Below, one piece after another: positions 1-7,860 of a stretch of 57,621 bases of DNA. The DNA comes from Allochromatium palmeri (GTDB taxonomy: Bacteria; Pseudomonadota; Gammaproteobacteria; Chromatiales; Chromatiaceae), in NCBI RefSeq assembly GCF_009720725.1, contig NZ_WNKT01000024.1, positions 1 through 57,621 of the forward strand, given 5' to 3'. Position 1 is the first letter of the stretch; the number at the start of each line of letters is the position of its first letter. The translations under genes and the position numbers were made by a program. The notes under the pieces were generated by a model, which saw only the letters and a list, made by a program, of their open reading frames with translations, did not search any database and was not told the origin of the DNA.

Positions 1-57
1 CAGGAACCGTTCACGGCGGGTCTGGTACTTCGGCTTCGGGGCGCGTTTCTTGGGCAT
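1..57 (-). CDS. IS5-type transposase, N-terminal fragment (cut by window edge)
   Basis: Nineteen codons remain, from an ATG at 57 down to the window edge, reading MPKKRAPKPKYQTRRERFL. The basic start followed by TRRERFL resembles the N-terminus of IS5-family transposases, in which a TRRE.FL segment precedes the helical N-terminal domain; this is family recall, not a search. The catalytic DDE core is outside the window. The stretch from 58 to about 120 would then contain the element's terminal inverted repeat, possibly around 85-118, but the matching end cannot be seen. The downstream neighbour is a patatin-like gene on the same strand that ends at 178, so the element did not interrupt that gene. 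With so little sequence, another small basic protein remains possible. Confidence 0.45.
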   Translation of the reverse strand, partial: MPKKRAPKPKYQTRRERFL

Positions 58-177
58 CGTCGTCAGGCTGAGGGCGGTGGAGAACACAGGGCACAAGGGT
101 ATCACTCAGACCCCTTCGCCAAAACGGAATTGTTCAGCGTTTCCTTAGTCCAGTCTGGTTTATCCGGCAAGTGCTCC

Positions 178-1095
178 TTAACTTGGATTAGACATGTGAC
201 GACGACGCTCGGCCGCGAAGCGCCGCATCTTGTCGGGAAAAATACGGTGTGTTGTGTCATAGCCGGCACGATACAGCGCCAGCTTGGTATCGACCGTAAG
301 GCGAAATTCCAGCGGCGAGATGCCATCCGTATCGATAACGACGGTCGAGTTCCAAAACGCATCCTGGATGAATTCGCGCGACAGGCTGGTCATGAACGCC
401 CGCATCAGCATTTGCAGATAATCCGCCAGTGGCAGCCACCGCCGTTTCGGTGGCGCAACGGTCTCGCTGGCGCGCAGTCGAAAACAACAGGTCGGCGTGC
501 CCTGACCCGACCAGTCGCGCCTGAGCGCATCTTCTGAGAGGATGCTGCCATCGACCATCAGATGCTGATTGTGCTCCTTGTAGGCAAAGAGCAGCGGAAT
601 GCCCATTGAATAGCGAATGGCCCGCGAGACAGGCATCTCGGGTTGGCTCTTGCGGTCGAAAATGACCGGAGCGCCATTGCGCACGTCGGTGGCGATGACA
701 TGCAGATCCATAGCCAGATCCTTAAAGCGCGCACCTTGCAACTGCGCGTCCATCCAGCGCTCGAATCCGTCGCCCGACGACAGACCACCGTGGAAGATGA
801 GCTGATAGAGGCTGAAATCCCGGAACTGTCTGAAATCGACCCCGAGTGCCAGTTCTTTCATCGCGTCCGCTGACCAGCCGGCGGCGCGCAGACCGGCGAC
901 GATGCTACCACCCGAGACCCCCACGATGTGTTCGTCGATCACGCCCAGCTCATCGAGCGCCTGGATGACCCCGACATGGGCGGGCAGGCGTGTTCCGCCA
1001 CCAGCCAAAATGGGGACGACCGTGCCGAGATCCGTGGTCGCGTCCGTCTGGGTGGACGAGCTCAAGGGAGCCGTTTGTGCCTGTTGATCTGACAT
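178..1095 (-). CDS. Patatin-like phospholipase family protein
   Basis: A 305-residue soluble protein of the patatin/RssA-type serine hydrolase family, expected to cleave acyl esters of phospholipids or other lipids with a Ser-Asp dyad. All three family signatures are visible: the oxyanion-hole loop GGGTRLPAHVG (residues 32-42), the nucleophile elbow GVSGG with Ser61, and the catalytic Asp182 in VDGS. No signal peptide or membrane segment is seen; the first 24 residues are Ser/Thr/Gln-rich and look disordered. The ATG at 1095 is the first start in frame and the Shine-Dalgarno match is weak. It is transcribed divergently from the PrsT gene across about 210 bp, so it is probably a separate unit rather than part of the exopolysaccharide locus. 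Substrate is unknown. Confidence 0.88.
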   Translation of the reverse strand: MSDQQAQTAPLSSSTQTDATTDLGTVVPILAGGGTRLPAHVGVIQALDELGVIDEHIVGVSGGSIVAGLRAAGWSADAMKELALGVDFRQFRDFSLYQLIFHGGLSSGDGFERWMDAQLQGARFKDLAMDLHVIATDVRNGAPVIFDRKSQPEMPVSRAIRYSMGIPLLFAYKEHNQHLMVDGSILSEDALRRDWSGQGTPTCCFRLRASETVAPPKRRWLPLADYLQMLMRAFMTSLSREFIQDAFWNSTVVIDTDGISPLEFRLTVDTKLALYRAGYDTTHRIFPDKMRRFAAERRRHMSNPS

Positions 1096-1303
1096 GGGCT
1101 GGCCGCCAAGGAGAGAAATTGGTCACGTATTCTAACCCTGTCGCGTTCGACGCAAGACGTCCGCTGGAGGGTGTTCGAATTCTTTACAGTGTCCGCTGAC
1201 CCGAGATCCGACGGCTCATGCATTCGCTGGATGACTGTGTTTTAATCCGAACCCGTGGAGTCCGCCGTGACGAGGAAGATCCAGGAATTTTGAGGACATT
1301 CGT

Positions 1304-4300
1304 ATGCAATCATCGAACGCGAGTCGCTTTGGAATTGGTGCGGCCATCCTGGCCGCGGCCTTGATCGGAGGTTGCGGTCAGAAGCTTTCACCCGAGGAGC
1401 ATTTAACGCGTGCCGAGTCGGCCTTGGCCCGTGGTGAGTTCCGCGAGGCGGTCATCGAATATAAGAACGTGTTGCTGGCCCAGCCGGACAACCTGGACGC
1501 CCGGATCGGTCTGGGTCGATCACTCGTCGAACTCGGCAATCCAGTGGCTGGCGAGCAGGATCTCGAGCGCGCGCTGCAACTGGGTGCCGATGCGTCGCGT
1601 GTCCAACCCTGGCTGGCCGAATCCTGGCTGGGGCAGGGTAAATACGATCGCGTGAACGCGTTGACGGTACCGTCGGATCTGACCGGCGAACAGCAGGCCG
1701 CGCTCCTGGCCGTTCAAGCCGAGGCACGTCTGGCTCAGGGGCAGGTGGCCGAGGCCGAGGCCGCGGCCACAGCCGCTTTGCAGGCCCAGCCGGAGTCAAC
1801 CCCGGCCACATTGATCATGGCGCGCGTGAAAGCACGGGAGTCCTCGTTCGATGAGGCACGCCGTCTGGTCGAGCAGGTGCTGAAGCGCGAGTCTTCCAAC
1901 GCCGTGGCCGAGAATCTGCTCGGCGAAATCGAACGGGCCGCTGGACGTCTGAGTGAGGCAGAGGCCGCCTTCACGCGCGCGATGACGGATGCGCGGCAGG
2001 CCGCTGAAAGCCAGTTGAACCGCGCCTATGTGCGGATTCAGGCCAACCAACTCGACGAAGCTGAAAAAGACATCAAGGCCTTGCAGGCGCGCATCAAAGG
2101 CAATGTGCTCATCGACTATGCCGAGGCCCTGTTGCTCTATACGCGCCAGGATTACGCCAAAGCAATCGAACGTCTGGATACCGTCCTGGGTACGAGTCCT
2201 GATTACATTCCAGCGGTGCGACTTGCCGGCGCGACCCGCTTGGCCCTGGAGGAACCGGCACGCGCGCGTGTGCACTTGCAGCGCGCGGCCTCAGCTTTAC
2301 CCGAGGACATCGAGACACAGCGGATGCTGATCATGGCCCTGCTGCAATTGGGTGAAGCCTCAGAGGCCGAGCGTCTGGCGCGCAACCTGGTCGAGCAGGC
2401 CCCCCAGGACACGGGCGCGATGGATCTGCTGGCAAGCGCGCTCATGATGCAGGGCAAGCGTGCTGAGAGCGTGAGCTATCTGCAACGCGTCAGCCTGGTA
2501 CTCCCTGATTCGGCCGCTGCCAGCGCGCGACTTGGGTCGGCCTTGCTGGGACAGGGGGACGCCGAGGAGGGATTGAAAGCCCTGCGCGAGGCGCTCGAAC
2601 GCGATCCGACCCTGCAAGGGGCTGCCGAGCAGTTGGTTCTGGGCTATGTCGCCAGCGGCGATCTGGATCAGGCGTTGAGCGCGGCGACCGAGTATCGTGA
2701 TCGCGATCCCTCATCAGCGCGGGCGCAGGCGTTGCTGGGCGCCGTCTATCTCCAGCGCAAACAGATTCCTGAGGCCAAACAGGCCTTTCGTCAGGCGCTG
2801 GAGCTGGAACCTGGTCATTTAGCTGCCGCTACCGGCCTGGCCACGTTGGCCCTGCAAGAGGACGATATAACGACCGCACGCGCTCAGTTCGCCGACAGCC
2901 TCAAGTACCATCCTGAGGACGATCGCCTGCGCCTGCTGTTGGCGCGGCTGGCCATGGCGCAGAACGATACCGACGCGGCCAAGGCCTATCTGGACGAGGC
3001 AGTCGAGCGCAATCCGACGGCCTTGCTGCCCAAACTCTATCTGGCCGCCTACTATCAGCGCATCGGCGATCCGGGTCAGTCATTGGAACTGCTCGCGGCG
3101 CTGCGTCGCGATTTTCCGGATAACGCGATGGTGCTTGGTTTGATGGCCGACGCCAATCTGTCGCTGCGTGAATTCGCTGCGGCACGAACGGTGCTCGAAG
3201 AACTCGTCACCCAGGCGCCTGATAACGCACAGGTTCGTGTCGCTCTGGCGAATGCCTTGGCGAATCTGGGCGAAGTCGCGCTAGCCCAGACGCAGCTCGA
3301 CAAGGCGCTTGAGTTGGAGCCTGATTCAGTGCCGGCCGCCAACCTGCTGGCGCGTCTTGCCCTCGCCAACAAGGATACAGCGGGAGCTGAACGCGGGTTG
3401 CGCAATCTGAAGCGTTTGTTGGGCGACACTCACCCCGATGTGCTGCTCATCGAGGGACAGTTGGCACAACTCCAGGGCAATCCATCGGCAGCGAACGAGG
3501 TCTTCCAACAGTTGCTCACAGCGGGCGATGGAGCGGTCGATTTCGATGCCGATCCAAATTTGCGCGGCGCAGCTGAACAGATGATTCTCGGCTATGTCCG
3601 CAACGGCGATCCGGATGGCGCCCTCAAGGCGGCCTTGGAATTGCGCGAACGCCAACCCGATTCGGTTCGCGCGAATCTATTGTTGGCAACCCTCTATCTG
3701 CGGGGGCAGCAGCCCGAGCAAGCCGCTCAGTCATTCCAGCGTGCCTTGGAACTGGAGCCAGGGAACATCTCGGCCACCACTGGATTGGCCTCGATCGCGA
3801 TCCAGAATAAGGACTTCGCGCAGGCGCGGACCCTCTATGAGGCGAGCCTGGCACAGCATCCAAGCGCCATCGCACTTCTGGTCGGTTTAGCGCGCCTGGA
3901 ATTGCTCGACAAGGATCCGAAAGCCGCCGAGCGTCACCTGACGCTGGCCGTGTCGGCCAATCCACTCGCGATTCAGCCCAAACTCTTGCTGGCTGCGTTC
4001 CAACTGCGTCAGGGATACCCGGAAAACGCGCTGGAAACGCTCCGCGAGACAAGCACTCTGGCCCCCGAAAATCTCAACCTGCTAGGGTTGAAGGCTGAGG
4101 CTGAGCTGGCGTTGAAGCGTTATGAGGCCGCACTTGACACGCTGAACACACTCAATCGTCTCAAGCCGGATCAGCCGCGCGTGTTGCTGGCTCTTGCCAG
4201 CGCCGAGGCTGGACTCGGGCATCTCGATGCGGCCGAGCGACTGTTGCAACGCGTACTGACGGTCGATGCTCAGTCCGTCGCCGCGCTGAACGCACTGGCC

Positions 4301-5038
4301 AGACTGGCGATCGCGCGCAAGACCTTCAGCGAGGCTGCCGAGAGAATCGCCGCGCTCGAAGCCGTCATGGGAGCGGACAACGCAAGCGTCTTGCTGCTTC
4401 AGGGTAATCTGGCCGAGGCCCGCGGAGATCTGCCAGCGGCGCTGAATCACTATCAGCGATTTTTCGATCAAGCACCGAGCGTGCAGAGCGCTGTTCTGCT
4501 GGCGCGAGCACGAATCAAATCCGATGACCCGGAAGGTGCACGCACCCTCTTGGCCGACTGGCTTGGTTTGCATCCCGAGGATGTCGCTGTTCGTTTCGAG
4601 CTGGCTCAGTTCTATTTAAACACGGGACGTAATGACGAAGCCATCCAAAGCTATGAGATGGTTCTGGAGAAGAGTCCAGGCAATCCGGTCGTACTCAACA
4701 ATCTGGCCTGGCTGCTCCAGGAGCGGGATCTCAAGCGAGCACTCGAGTATGCGCGACAGGCGCACGCGACCGCACCGAAGTCGGCGGACATTGCTGATAC
4801 CCTCGCCGTAATCCTGGCGCGCTTAGGTGAAACGCTTGAAGCACGGCGCATGATCGATCTAGCCCTGGATCTGAATGCCGACAATGCCAGCCTCTTGTTC
4901 CACAAGGCACAAATCCTGAAACAAGCCGGTGAGCGAGTCCAGGCCGAACAGACCCTGGAAGCGGTTTTGAAGAGCGGTCGGACCTTCCCTGAACGCGCGG
5001 AGGCCGAGACCCTGCTACGAGAGTTGAAGGGGGGGTGA
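1304..5038 (+). CDS. prsT: XrtA/PEP-CTERM system TPR-repeat lipoprotein PrsT (enlarged)
   Basis: A 1244-residue TPR protein opening the exopolysaccharide block. Residues 1-24 are a lipoprotein signal with lipobox LIGGC (Cys24), so it should be lipidated and face the periplasm or sit on the outer membrane. The rest is almost entirely tandem 34-residue helix pairs; many repeats end in ALELEP- or -RDP-like turns. TPR lipoproteins of this kind accompany exosortase A loci and are thought to act as scaffolds for export or assembly. The family is usually near 900-930 residues; the excess here is explained by an internal duplication in which residues 437-752 match 753-1068 at a constant offset of 316 residues. 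A GAGGA sequence precedes the ATG at 1304. A bidirectional hairpin terminator follows at 5061. Confidence 0.9.
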   Translation: MQSSNASRFGIGAAILAAALIGGCGQKLSPEEHLTRAESALARGEFREAVIEYKNVLLAQPDNLDARIGLGRSLVELGNPVAGEQDLERALQLGADASRVQPWLAESWLGQGKYDRVNALTVPSDLTGEQQAALLAVQAEARLAQGQVAEAEAAATAALQAQPESTPATLIMARVKARESSFDEARRLVEQVLKRESSNAVAENLLGEIERAAGRLSEAEAAFTRAMTDARQAAESQLNRAYVRIQANQLDEAEKDIKALQARIKGNVLIDYAEALLLYTRQDYAKAIERLDTVLGTSPDYIPAVRLAGATRLALEEPARARVHLQRAASALPEDIETQRMLIMALLQLGEASEAERLARNLVEQAPQDTGAMDLLASALMMQGKRAESVSYLQRVSLVLPDSAAASARLGSALLGQGDAEEGLKALREALERDPTLQGAAEQLVLGYVASGDLDQALSAATEYRDRDPSSARAQALLGAVYLQRKQIPEAKQAFRQALELEPGHLAAATGLATLALQEDDITTARAQFADSLKYHPEDDRLRLLLARLAMAQNDTDAAKAYLDEAVERNPTALLPKLYLAAYYQRIGDPGQSLELLAALRRDFPDNAMVLGLMADANLSLREFAAARTVLEELVTQAPDNAQVRVALANALANLGEVALAQTQLDKALELEPDSVPAANLLARLALANKDTAGAERGLRNLKRLLGDTHPDVLLIEGQLAQLQGNPSAANEVFQQLLTAGDGAVDFDADPNLRGAAEQMILGYVRNGDPDGALKAALELRERQPDSVRANLLLATLYLRGQQPEQAAQSFQRALELEPGNISATTGLASIAIQNKDFAQARTLYEASLAQHPSAIALLVGLARLELLDKDPKAAERHLTLAVSANPLAIQPKLLLAAFQLRQGYPENALETLRETSTLAPENLNLLGLKAEAELALKRYEAALDTLNTLNRLKPDQPRVLLALASAEAGLGHLDAAERLLQRVLTVDAQSVAALNALARLAIARKTFSEAAERIAALEAVMGADNASVLLLQGNLAEARGDLPAALNHYQRFFDQAPSVQSAVLLARARIKSDDPEGARTLLADWLGLHPEDVAVRFELAQFYLNTGRNDEAIQSYEMVLEKSPGNPVVLNNLAWLLQERDLKRALEYARQAHATAPKSADIADTLAVILARLGETLEARRMIDLALDLNADNASLLFHKAQILKQAGERVQAEQTLEAVLKSGRTFPERAEAETLLRELKGG
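2612..4507 (+). repeat. Tandem 948-bp intragenic duplication in prsT
   Basis: Two adjacent 948-bp units (2612-3559 and 3560-4507) encode homologous 316-residue blocks. They align from LQGAAEQLVLGYV / LRGAAEQMILGYV at the start to DVLLIEGQLAQ / SVLLLQGNLAE near the end with the same nucleotide offset at both positions (2612 to 3560, and 3440 to 4388), so there is no net insertion or deletion. A hand count over the first 85 aligned residues gives 47 identities. This is far above what unrelated TPRs share and the register spans about nine repeats, so it is a block duplication, already old given the divergence. Confidence 0.85.
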
Positions 5039-5060
5039 CCGGCTGATGTGCTGAAGCCGA

Positions 5061-5094
5061 GACGGCGCTACACACATGAGGGTGTGGCGCCGTC
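5061..5094. terminator. Hairpin terminator between prsT and a convergent small gene
   Basis: GACGGCGC (5061-5068) pairs with GCGCCGTC (5087-5094), and CACAC (5071-5075) with GTGTG (5082-5086), leaving a two-base TA bulge and a short loop. It begins 22 bp after the prsT stop and 13 bp beyond the 3' end of the minus-strand small gene, so it can serve both strands. The T tract is poor on both sides, so it may be partial or Rho-assisted. Confidence 0.65.
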
Positions 5095-5106
5095 TTGCAA
5101 ATCGTT

Positions 5107-5298
5107 TCAGTGCCTGAGGGCGACACTTGGGGCTTGGTATTGCTGCCGACAATTGGTCAGCAGACACTGGTAGACATTCTGCAGTACCTGCTCACGAAAC
5201 GAAGATGGAGAACTGATGTTTTGCAGTGCCTGCTCGTAGTAGCTGATACGCTGGCTGACATCGGGTTCTTGCATCATAGGCGCGTTGTTGTTGCTCAT
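5107..5298 (-). CDS. Small hypothetical protein (63 aa)
   Basis: A 63-residue polar, Gln/Ser-rich protein starting MSNNNAPMMQEPDVSQR and containing two cysteines near the C-terminus (QCLLTNC). I do not recognise it. It looks codon-like rather than random: regular codon choice, no low-complexity tract, and a stop placed just before a bidirectional hairpin. Against it, neither the ATG at 5298 nor the upstream in-frame ATG at 5322 has a good ribosome-binding site. There is no signal peptide or membrane segment, and no PEP-CTERM motif. It sits alone on the minus strand inside the exopolysaccharide block. It may be a small regulator or a spurious frame. Confidence 0.45.
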   Translation of the reverse strand: MSNNNAPMMQEPDVSQRISYYEQALQNISSPSSFREQVLQNVYQCLLTNCRQQYQAPSVALRH

Positions 5299-5322
5299 AT
5301 CGATATCAATCCATGTGTACAA

Positions 5323-5659
5323 AGATGGTGGTTAACCCGAAACCCTGGGTTGGCAGGCCCTTCATGGGTGATCACGATGAGTTGTGCATAGCGCATTCCA
5401 ACTTTTGAGTCTTCCATGGTGTCATTTCACCAAGTCGGCTTGGTGCGAAGATTAAAGCCTTGATTTTTAATATTAATTTTTATTTTTTAGCGGGCTTTCA
5501 CGTCAAGTGAGTCCTGGATATCGAGGGTTTCACTGATGTCTATCGCGAGCGGAACGGATTGAGCGCTCTGACTAGGTGGCGGATTTTGGCAGTTTCGATG
5601 TCAGTCATGACAGCTCGTAGGATCGAGGTGCCAGTGTTGTCAGCGATATGGAGTGCTTA
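5323..5659. other. Non-coding leader region with an AT-rich tract
   Basis: No gene is supported in these 337 bp. The striking part is 5458-5494, a nearly pure A/T run inside GC-rich surroundings, flanked by AAAGCC on the left and GGGCTTT on the right. It could be a promoter with an UP-element-like segment for the downstream ATPase-prsK-prsR genes or a nucleoid-protein binding site. I found no convincing sigma-54 (GG-N10-GC) promoter here, although PrsR is a sigma-54 activator. Confidence 0.5.
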
Positions 5660-7837
5660 ATGTTCGAGGCCTTCTACGGATTCAGCGCCGATCCTTTTCG
5701 GCTGACGCCGGATCGCGCTTTTTGTTTCGACCATGCGAATTTCTCCAAGGCCAGGGCCTATGTCGAATACGCCCTGTTGCGTGGCGAGGGATTCGTCGTG
5801 ATCACAGGCCATCCTGGGATGGGCAAGACGACGCTGATCCGGGATCTACAGGCCAGGCTCATGGCGACAGGCGCCAACATGCAGATCGGGCTGGTTGCAA
5901 ACAGTCGCCTGGAGGCTGAGGATCTGCTGCGGATGACGGCACACGCTTTCGGTCTGGGGGTTCCGGTCGGGACCAAATCGAGTCTGTTGATCCAGCTGAA
6001 CGCGTTTCTCCTTACCCAACACCGCGCGGGTCGACGCGTACTCTTGATCATCGACGAGGCGCAAGACCTGTTAGTGTCTGGCCTGGAGGAACTGCGCCTT
6101 CTGACCAATTTTGAGCAGGCCGGTAAACCACTGTTGCAGATCCTGCTCGTTGGCCAACGACCATTGCACGATCTGATTCAAACCGAGAGCCTGGATCAGC
6201 TGCGACAGCGGATCGTGGCATCCTGGGCGCTTGTGCCGCTCACACCGGCAGAGACGGTTGGGTATGTCAGTCATCGCCTTGAGCGCGCGGGTTGGCTTGG
6301 TGATCCAGCCTTCGACCCAGGTGTTTTACAGCAGGTATATACCTTTAGTCGCGGCATTCCACGCCTGATCAACCTTGTGTGCAATCGCTTGCTGCTGCGT
6401 GGCTTCAGCCTTGAATTGCACCGGCTGGGTATAGACGACGTCCGAAGCGTCATCGCTGAACTGCACGAGGAGGGCTTGGCACCACCTGAACATCGGCCGA
6501 TCAAGACCGCGACCTTGAGTGCTGGGTTGGCGAGTGGCGTCGTCGATGGCGCGGATTCGCCATCCGGCGCTAGTGATGACTGGTCGCTGATCGACCAAGG
6601 GCTGAGTCGACCACGGCCAAGTGAGCCGCCGGCGAGTGCAAAAGCCGCCACGCCCATCGATCAGCCAAGCCTCCATGAGCCGATCGCGCCGCCACCCACG
6701 CCTGTCCTCTCCCAGCCAATGGGTGATTCAGGGCCCGAATCGAGCGCGACTCCAGCCGAGTTAGATGCCCCCCTGTGGCATCGGGACACATCCGATGAGC
6801 CAGACAGGGTGGAGGATCCGGTCGATGAGTCCGTAGTCGAGACCTGGCCATCTGCGGACTCCAGGCCACGTCGATCCTCCAGAGTCGGCCTCATCCTCTT
6901 TGGACTCCTGTTGTTCGGGTTGGCCGCTGGCGGGGGAGGGTGGTATTGGTTGTATCCCGAGACGGCCCATCGACTCGTCGGATCAGCGCGTGCCTGGGTC
7001 GAAAGTCGCGTCTTGCCGATACTTGAAGGCCGCGAAGCCGGTATCACAACAGGCCTGGACGCCGACGAGACGCATGGTTCGACGACCGAGGTAGCCGCTT
7101 CTAGTCCCATTGACTCTGACTCCAGTGATCCGGCGCCAGGCAGTGATCTCGATACCGAGCCATCCAGGCCCGGCCAGATGGCGGAGACATCCGAAGCCTT
7201 GGTATCAGGCCCCTTTGTCGAGGCTGAGCCACGCCAGCCCACTGAGTTGCCAGACGCTGAGATCGTCCTCGACCTCGATTCCATGCCAGACCCAGACTCC
7301 GTGCCCGTGCCCGAATCTACGCTGCCGGTTGTGACAGAAGCACTTGAGGTCTCAGAAACGGCGGCAAACACGCTCGGTAACGCGTCGTTAGAGGCCGATG
7401 TGCCGCCAGAGGTCGATACAGTGCCAGTGCCGGAAGCGCCGATTCAAGTAATCGAGCCGCCGTTCGATCCGGTGACCGTGGACGTCCTGTTTGATTTCAA
7501 TAGCATCAGAATCACGGCAGCTTTCAACAAGGATCTCGACCGGATCATCGCGATCCTGGACGAGACGCCCCGCACGGTCGCCGAGGTCCATGGTTTTTCC
7601 GATCAAATTGGTGACGAGCGCTACAATCTTGCCCTCTCTCGACGACGCGCCGAAAGCGTGGCGGCCTACCTGGTCAAGCGAGGCATCTCGCGCGAGCGCT
7701 TGTCGGTGGAAGGACTGGGACCGCTCGATCCGACACGGGATGGTGTCGTGCAAGGCATGACTTCAGAGCGGGCGAGTCGTCTGGTGCGTGTGCGTGTTCT
7801 GCGCCCCGAGATGCGCACGCGCGCCACTCCCGACTGA
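5660..7837 (+). CDS. XrtA-associated ExeA-type AAA ATPase with C-terminal OmpA domain
   Basis: A 725-residue inner-membrane ATPase. Residues 1-270 form an ExeA/GspA-like AAA domain with Walker A GHPGMGKTT near residue 50 and Walker B LLIIDEAQ near 127. A long Pro/Ser/Asp-rich linker follows, one membrane segment (about 409-432, LILFGLLLFGLAAGGGGWYW), a second acidic linker, and an OmpA-like peptidoglycan-binding domain at about 607-720 (NLALSRRRAESVAAYLVKRG). ATPases of this type are regular members of exosortase A loci but are normally much shorter; the OmpA tail suggests ATP hydrolysis in the cytoplasm is coupled to peptidoglycan binding in the periplasm, as in ExeA. I chose the ATG at 5660 (MFEAFYGF, the usual family start) because GGAG at 5650-5653 is well spaced; an ATG at 5648 would add four residues. 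Confidence 0.9.
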   Translation: MFEAFYGFSADPFRLTPDRAFCFDHANFSKARAYVEYALLRGEGFVVITGHPGMGKTTLIRDLQARLMATGANMQIGLVANSRLEAEDLLRMTAHAFGLGVPVGTKSSLLIQLNAFLLTQHRAGRRVLLIIDEAQDLLVSGLEELRLLTNFEQAGKPLLQILLVGQRPLHDLIQTESLDQLRQRIVASWALVPLTPAETVGYVSHRLERAGWLGDPAFDPGVLQQVYTFSRGIPRLINLVCNRLLLRGFSLELHRLGIDDVRSVIAELHEEGLAPPEHRPIKTATLSAGLASGVVDGADSPSGASDDWSLIDQGLSRPRPSEPPASAKAATPIDQPSLHEPIAPPPTPVLSQPMGDSGPESSATPAELDAPLWHRDTSDEPDRVEDPVDESVVETWPSADSRPRRSSRVGLILFGLLLFGLAAGGGGWYWLYPETAHRLVGSARAWVESRVLPILEGREAGITTGLDADETHGSTTEVAASSPIDSDSSDPAPGSDLDTEPSRPGQMAETSEALVSGPFVEAEPRQPTELPDAEIVLDLDSMPDPDSVPVPESTLPVVTEALEVSETAANTLGNASLEADVPPEVDTVPVPEAPIQVIEPPFDPVTVDVLFDFNSIRITAAFNKDLDRIIAILDETPRTVAEVHGFSDQIGDERYNLALSRRRAESVAAYLVKRGISRERLSVEGLGPLDPTRDGVVQGMTSERASRLVRVRVLRPEMRTRATPD

Positions 7838-7860
7838 TGGATTGACCGAGCGCTTGATCT

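Noticed and set aside
5590-5640. Possible sigma-54 promoter (TGGCAG) upstream of the exosortase ATPase
   Set aside because: The -12 GC element is not at the required distance; only half of the consensus is present.
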